DNA of 64,000 bases from Magnetovibrio sp. (GTDB lineage Bacteria; Pseudomonadota; Alphaproteobacteria; Rhodospirillales; Magnetovibrionaceae). Numbering within the stretch: position 1 is the first letter of the stretch; each line of letters starts with the position of its first letter. The stretch spans positions 1-64,000 of the forward strand of contig JANQJR010000055.1 in assembly GCA_028281525.1 (NCBI GenBank), given 5' to 3'. The notes under the pieces were generated by a model. That model worked only from the letters and a program-made list of their open reading frames with translations. It ran no database searches and had not been told where the DNA came from. Made by a program: the position numbers and the translations under genes. Positions 60,015 through 64,000 of the stretch are shown here, piece after piece.

Positions 60015-60349
60015 ATATCACCTAATCCATGGTGCTATGACGCGCTGACGGCTCGACATGTCATATCAAAATCCTTTGAGGACAGGGGTGGCAGAGGGAG
60101 CAAGGGGGGCCACCGGATTTTGGCTGCGCCGGACCAAGAGTTGGCGTGTTCAAGCCTCATCCATGCCTTTATGTCACCAAGCCTCAAAGCTGCAACCAAG
60201 TCATCATGGTCGAACCGGGTGGCGGTGCAGACTGAAGTGTGCTATGCTGCACTGCACAATGAGATTGCTTTTTCACTCTTGAACGTGTAGAAAGATCGGC
60301 CCACCGGGAAGATTCCGGTGGCAAAAACAGCAAAGCGAGGTTGGGAACC

Positions 60350-60805
60350 ATGATCCAGATCGTACGCGCCAAACTGCACGGCATCCGCGTCACCGACGCC
60401 AATTTGGAATACCAGGGCTCCATCACCCTGGACCCGGAACTGTGTGAACGCGTCGGCATCATCCCGATGGAATTCGTGGACATCTGGAACAAGAATTCTG
60501 GCGCACGTATTCAAACTTACGTGATCCTGGGCGAGCCGGGTTCGCGCTGCTGCGTACTCAACGGATCGGCCGCGCGCACCTGTCAGCCGGGCGATGAAAT
60601 CATCATTGCCGCACGCGAATACGTCTCTCGCGACGAGATTTACGACATCAAACCCAAGGTTCTGACGTTCAAAGACAACAACGAAATCGACCAGGAACTC
60701 TATTACGATGTCTTCGAAACGCCGGAGCGTGCGCATAACTTCCGCATCATGAACGGCGACAACGTGGTCGACTTCCGCGACAGCGCCAAAAAATCCGCAA
60801 ATTGA
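60350..60805 (+). CDS. panD: aspartate 1-decarboxylase, with C-terminal extension
   Basis: 'MIQIVRAKLHGIRVTDANLEYQGSITLDPELCERVGIIPMEFVDIWNKNSGARIQTYVI...GSRCCVLNGSAARTCQPGDEIIIAA'. Confidence 0.88.
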   Translation: MIQIVRAKLHGIRVTDANLEYQGSITLDPELCERVGIIPMEFVDIWNKNSGARIQTYVILGEPGSRCCVLNGSAARTCQPGDEIIIAAREYVSRDEIYDIKPKVLTFKDNNEIDQELYYDVFETPERAHNFRIMNGDNVVDFRDSAKKSAN

Positions 60806-60929
60806 GCTCTCAGCCCTTTCATTTTAAACGCACATTAGGCCCCGCTAATACTTGACTGTTTTGGTAGGTCTTCCCATATCTTAAGCATCATCGGACGTAC
60901 CCGATGCACCAAGAAAAGGAGACCCCGAA

Positions 60930-61379
60930 ATGTCAAATTTTATCCCGAATTTTCCCAATGACGGCGTGGTGACCGTGAACCGCGTCCTGTTGAAACCCGA
61001 ATTCGATACCGACGACCTGCAAGAACGCGTCGCGATGCTTTGCGAAAACGTCAAAACGTATCATTCCGAAACGGGTTTTTGCGGCGGTTTCGTCATGAAC
61101 AACGCCGGTCTCGTGTCCAACGAAGGCAGCACCGTCGGGCAAACGGTGAAAAGCCCGCTTAAGGACAAGGAAGCGTTGATCGTCACCTTCTGGCGGTCTT
61201 TCGAAGAACATGAGGAATCGCACAAGAGTGACACCTTCCAGCCGTTGTTCGCCGATGTCCTGGAGCTTTGCGAAAACGGCAACGAGGAAATCGCCTACAC
61301 CATGCTGTGGTCCGGCAAAGCCTATTCCCCCGAAGAAGCCGCCGCCGCCAGGGCCGCCAAGGAACGCTTCGCGGCTTAA
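60930..61379 (+). CDS. hypothetical protein
   Basis: ORF 'MSNFIPNFPNDGVVTVNRVLLKPEFDTDDLQERVAMLCENVKTYHSETGFCGGFVMNNAG...' with good RBS AAGGAGA. Confidence 0.7.
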   Translation: MSNFIPNFPNDGVVTVNRVLLKPEFDTDDLQERVAMLCENVKTYHSETGFCGGFVMNNAGLVSNEGSTVGQTVKSPLKDKEALIVTFWRSFEEHEESHKSDTFQPLFADVLELCENGNEEIAYTMLWSGKAYSPEEAAAARAAKERFAA

Positions 61380-61495
61380 AGACAGGTCCCGTCCACCACT
61401 ACGATGCCCACGCGAACACGCAGCCAATGGGCATCGTGGAGGTCTCATCCAGCCAAAAATACAAAAAACAGCATCTTGATAGACCCACGAGCGCC

Positions 61496-61553
61496 AGGGT
61501 CGGATCGTCTTTGGCGGAATCACTTGATTGTGATTCCGCCTCTTAGAGGACGA
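61496..61553. repeat. small hairpin repeat, copy 2
   Basis: AGGGTCGGATCGTCT (61496-61510) identical to 7878-7892; stem GGCGGAATCAC (61513-61523)/GTGATTCCGCC (61530-61540), outer TCGTC/GACGA. Confidence 0.65.
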
Positions 61554-61693
61554 TTCACGAATTCGGGTGAAGCGGCAGCCTTGTGCCCGCTTGGCAGAGG
61601 GCTACGAGATATGGTAACTAAGCGCTCTTCTCTTTATGCGATTCAAGGACCTTCCCCGGGGTATTCCTCAAAACGGAAATGGATGAGACGCAC

Positions 61694-62140
61694 ATGTCGA
61701 CCGAAACCATCGCCATCGCCTGTGACCACGGCGCACTTGCGCTGAAGGACCACATCGTTTCCTACTTAAAAGGGAGGGGATTCGACATTCTCGATCTGGG
61801 CGTCAGCGGCCCGGATTCCGTCGACTACCCGGATTACGGCTACAAACTCGCCCAAAGCCTCAAAGACGGCCAAGCGTCCCGCGGTGTCTTGATGTGCGGC
61901 AGCGGCATCGGTATCTCCATTGCGGCCAATCGCTTCCCGGAAGTGCGTGCCGCCTTGGTGCATGACGTGACCGGCGCGCGCCTGTCGCGCGAACACAACG
62001 ACGCCAACGTGATCGTTTTCGGTGGCCGCATGATTGGCTCCGATCTTTGTGAAGAGTGCGTCGATACCTTCCTCAACACCGAATTCGAAGGTGGCCGGCA
62101 CGAGCGCCGGGTAGGCAAGTTGTCCAATCCACCACTTTAA
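61694..62140 (+). CDS. rpiB: ribose 5-phosphate isomerase B
   Basis: '[51 protein letters not shown]...[28 protein letters not shown]'. Confidence 0.96.
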   Translation: MSTETIAIACDHGALALKDHIVSYLKGRGFDILDLGVSGPDSVDYPDYGYKLAQSLKDGQASRGVLMCGSGIGISIAANRFPEVRAALVHDVTGARLSREHNDANVIVFGGRMIGSDLCEECVDTFLNTEFEGGRHERRVGKLSNPPL

Positions 62141-62169
62141 ATTTTCATTTATCAGCAGCAGAGCCGCCC

Positions 62170-63465
62170 ATGACCGATTATCCCAACGACGAACTCGCCA
62201 AATTCTTTTCCACGTCCTTGGCAGACGCGGACCCGGACCTGAAGTCTTCCATCGACCAGGAACTGGGCCGCCAGCAAAACCAGATTGAGCTGATTGCATC
62301 GGAAAACATCGTTTCCAAAGCGGTGCTCGAAGCCCAGGGCAGCGTGCTCACCAACAAGTACGCTGAGGGTTACCCGGGGCGGCGCTATTACGGCGGTTGT
62401 GAATTCGTCGACATCTCCGAACAGCTCGCCCGCGAGCGCGCCAAAGAACTTTTCGACTGCGATTACGTCAACGTCCAGCCGCATTCGGGCGCGCAAGCCA
62501 ACGGCGGCGTGTTCATGGCGCTTTTGCAACCGGGCGACACCATTTTGGGGATGAGCTTGGATGCCGGCGGACACCTGACCCACGGCGCGCCGCCCGCGCA
62601 ATCGGGCAAATGGTTCAACGCGGTGCAATACGGCGTGCGTGAAGACACGCTGACCATCGATTACGATCAAGTCGAAGCCTTGGCGAAAGAGCACAGTCCC
62701 AAACTGATCATTGCCGGCGGCTCGGCCTATCCGCGTCACATCGACTTCGCCAGATTCCGTGAGATCTGCGACGCCGTGGGCGCCTACATGATGGTCGACA
62801 TGGCGCATTTCGCCGGTCTGGTCGCAGCCGGCCTGCACCCGAGTCCTGTCGGCATCGCCGACGTCACCACTACCACCACCCACAAAACCTTGCGCGGTCC
62901 GCGCGGCGGCATGATCCTGACCAACGACGCGGAGATTGCGAAGAAGGTCAACTCCGCCATCTTCCCGGGTCTGCAAGGCGGCCCTCTGATGCATGTCATT
63001 GCCGCCAAGGCGGTGGCTTTCGGCGAAGCCTTGCAGCCGGGTTTCAAGACTTACGCTCAAGACGTCATCGACAACGCCCAAGCGTTGGCGGCCACCATGG
63101 TCGAAGGCGGCTACGCCATTTCCACCGGCGGCACCGACACGCACCTGATGCTGGTCGACTTACGCCCCAAGGGGGTCAAGGGCAACGCCGCCGAACACGC
63201 GTTGGATCGCGCGGGCATCACCTGCAACAAGAACGGCATTCCGTTCGATACGGAAAAACCCATGATCACGTCAGGCATTCGTCTCGGCACGCCTGCGGGC
63301 ACCACCCGCGGTTTCGGCGTGGAGGAATTCAAGGACATCGGCCGGATGGTCTGCGAAGTGCTCGACGGCCTCGCGCAGCATGGGGAGGAGGCCAACGCCG
63401 AGATCGAGCAGGCCGTGCGGGACAAGGTCGAAGCGCTGTGCGCGCGCTTCCCGATTTACGGTTGA
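62170..63465 (+). CDS. glyA: serine hydroxymethyltransferase
   Basis: '[60 protein letters not shown]...[20 protein letters not shown]'. Confidence 0.98.
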   Translation: MTDYPNDELAKFFSTSLADADPDLKSSIDQELGRQQNQIELIASENIVSKAVLEAQGSVLTNKYAEGYPGRRYYGGCEFVDISEQLARERAKELFDCDYVNVQPHSGAQANGGVFMALLQPGDTILGMSLDAGGHLTHGAPPAQSGKWFNAVQYGVREDTLTIDYDQVEALAKEHSPKLIIAGGSAYPRHIDFARFREICDAVGAYMMVDMAHFAGLVAAGLHPSPVGIADVTTTTTHKTLRGPRGGMILTNDAEIAKKVNSAIFPGLQGGPLMHVIAAKAVAFGEALQPGFKTYAQDVIDNAQALAATMVEGGYAISTGGTDTHLMLVDLRPKGVKGNAAEHALDRAGITCNKNGIPFDTEKPMITSGIRLGTPAGTTRGFGVEEFKDIGRMVCEVLDGLAQHGEEANAEIEQAVRDKVEALCARFPIYG

Positions 63466-63494
63466 TCTTATTGGGGTAGGGGGAGAAAAACGCC

Positions 63495-63950
63495 ATGCGC
63501 TGCCCGTTTTGCGGTAACCACGACACCCAGGTCAAAGACTCGCGGCCCAGCGAGGACAACGCCACCATCCGCCGCCGGCGTTACTGCCCGGCATGCGGAT
63601 CGCGCTTCACCACGTTTGAACGCGTACATCTGCGCGAATTGACCGTGGTCAAAAGCCATGGCGAGAAGGTCCCGTTCGACCGCGAAAAGGTCAAACGCTC
63701 CATGGAGGTCGCGTTGCGCAAACGTCCCGTGGACAGCGACCAGATCGAACGCATCGTCAATGGCATCCAGCGCCGCCTGGAAACATCGGGCGAAACGGAA
63801 ATTCCGTCCAAGGCTATCGGCGAGTTGATCATGGAACGGCTCATGGAACTGGACAAAGTGGCCTATGTGCGCTTTGCCTCCGTCTACAAAGACTTCCACG
63901 AAATCAAAGACTTCAACGAATTTATCGGGAATTTGGGTGAACGCGAGTAA
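63495..63950 (+). CDS. nrdR: transcriptional repressor NrdR
   Basis: '[65 protein letters not shown]'. Confidence 0.98.
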   Translation: MRCPFCGNHDTQVKDSRPSEDNATIRRRRYCPACGSRFTTFERVHLRELTVVKSHGEKVPFDREKVKRSMEVALRKRPVDSDQIERIVNGIQRRLETSGETEIPSKAIGELIMERLMELDKVAYVRFASVYKDFHEIKDFNEFIGNLGERE

Positions 63951-64000
63951 CCGCCTGGATCAGGATTTCATGCGCGCCGCATTGTCGTTGGCGCGCCGCG
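63937..64000 (+). CDS. ribD: riboflavin biosynthesis protein RibD, N-terminal fragment (runs off window)
   Basis: GTG start overlapping nrdR; '[21 protein letters not shown]' resembles the RibD N-terminus; nrdR-ribD order is common. Confidence 0.55.
   Translation, partial: MNASNRLDQDFMRAALSLARR

Overview
The window looks like contiguous alphaproteobacterial chromosome, probably Rhodospirillales-like judged from gene content and order only. It holds about 65 protein-coding genes. I recognised no tRNA, rRNA, CRISPR array, prophage or transposase gene. Housekeeping blocks include lpdA..lipA-COQ10-cinA-pgpA; bactofilin/M23 peptidase; dapA-smpB; rpoZ-rsh-DUF2062-pdxJ-acpS-lepB-rnc-era..recO..parC; bioY; a TRAP transporter (dctP/Q/M); bpt-motB-motA; ilvA; cheW; hemB; an ABC transporter operon; panD; and rpiB-glyA-nrdR-ribD. 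Accessory material sits in breaks of this order: (i) a truncated arsR-like ORF plus arsM between lpdA and lipA; (ii) a phospholipase-D-like gene plus a small helical protein between era and recO; (iii) a low-GC regulator/Cys-rich ORF pair with an operator-like palindrome and a MITE-like element between recO and parC; (iv) a duplicated-domain diheme cytochrome followed by a PQQ-type beta-propeller; (v) two different-fold periplasmic binding proteins with an orphan histidine kinase, next to a PF04392-type ABC transporter. Several small inverted-repeat families occur in intergenic DNA: two MITE-like elements sharing an internal 15-mer, two GTCATTGCGAG palindromic repeats, and two hairpins sharing the 15-mer AGGGTCGGATCGTCT. 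All assignments come from reading the sequence and the supplied ORFs; no database search was run.
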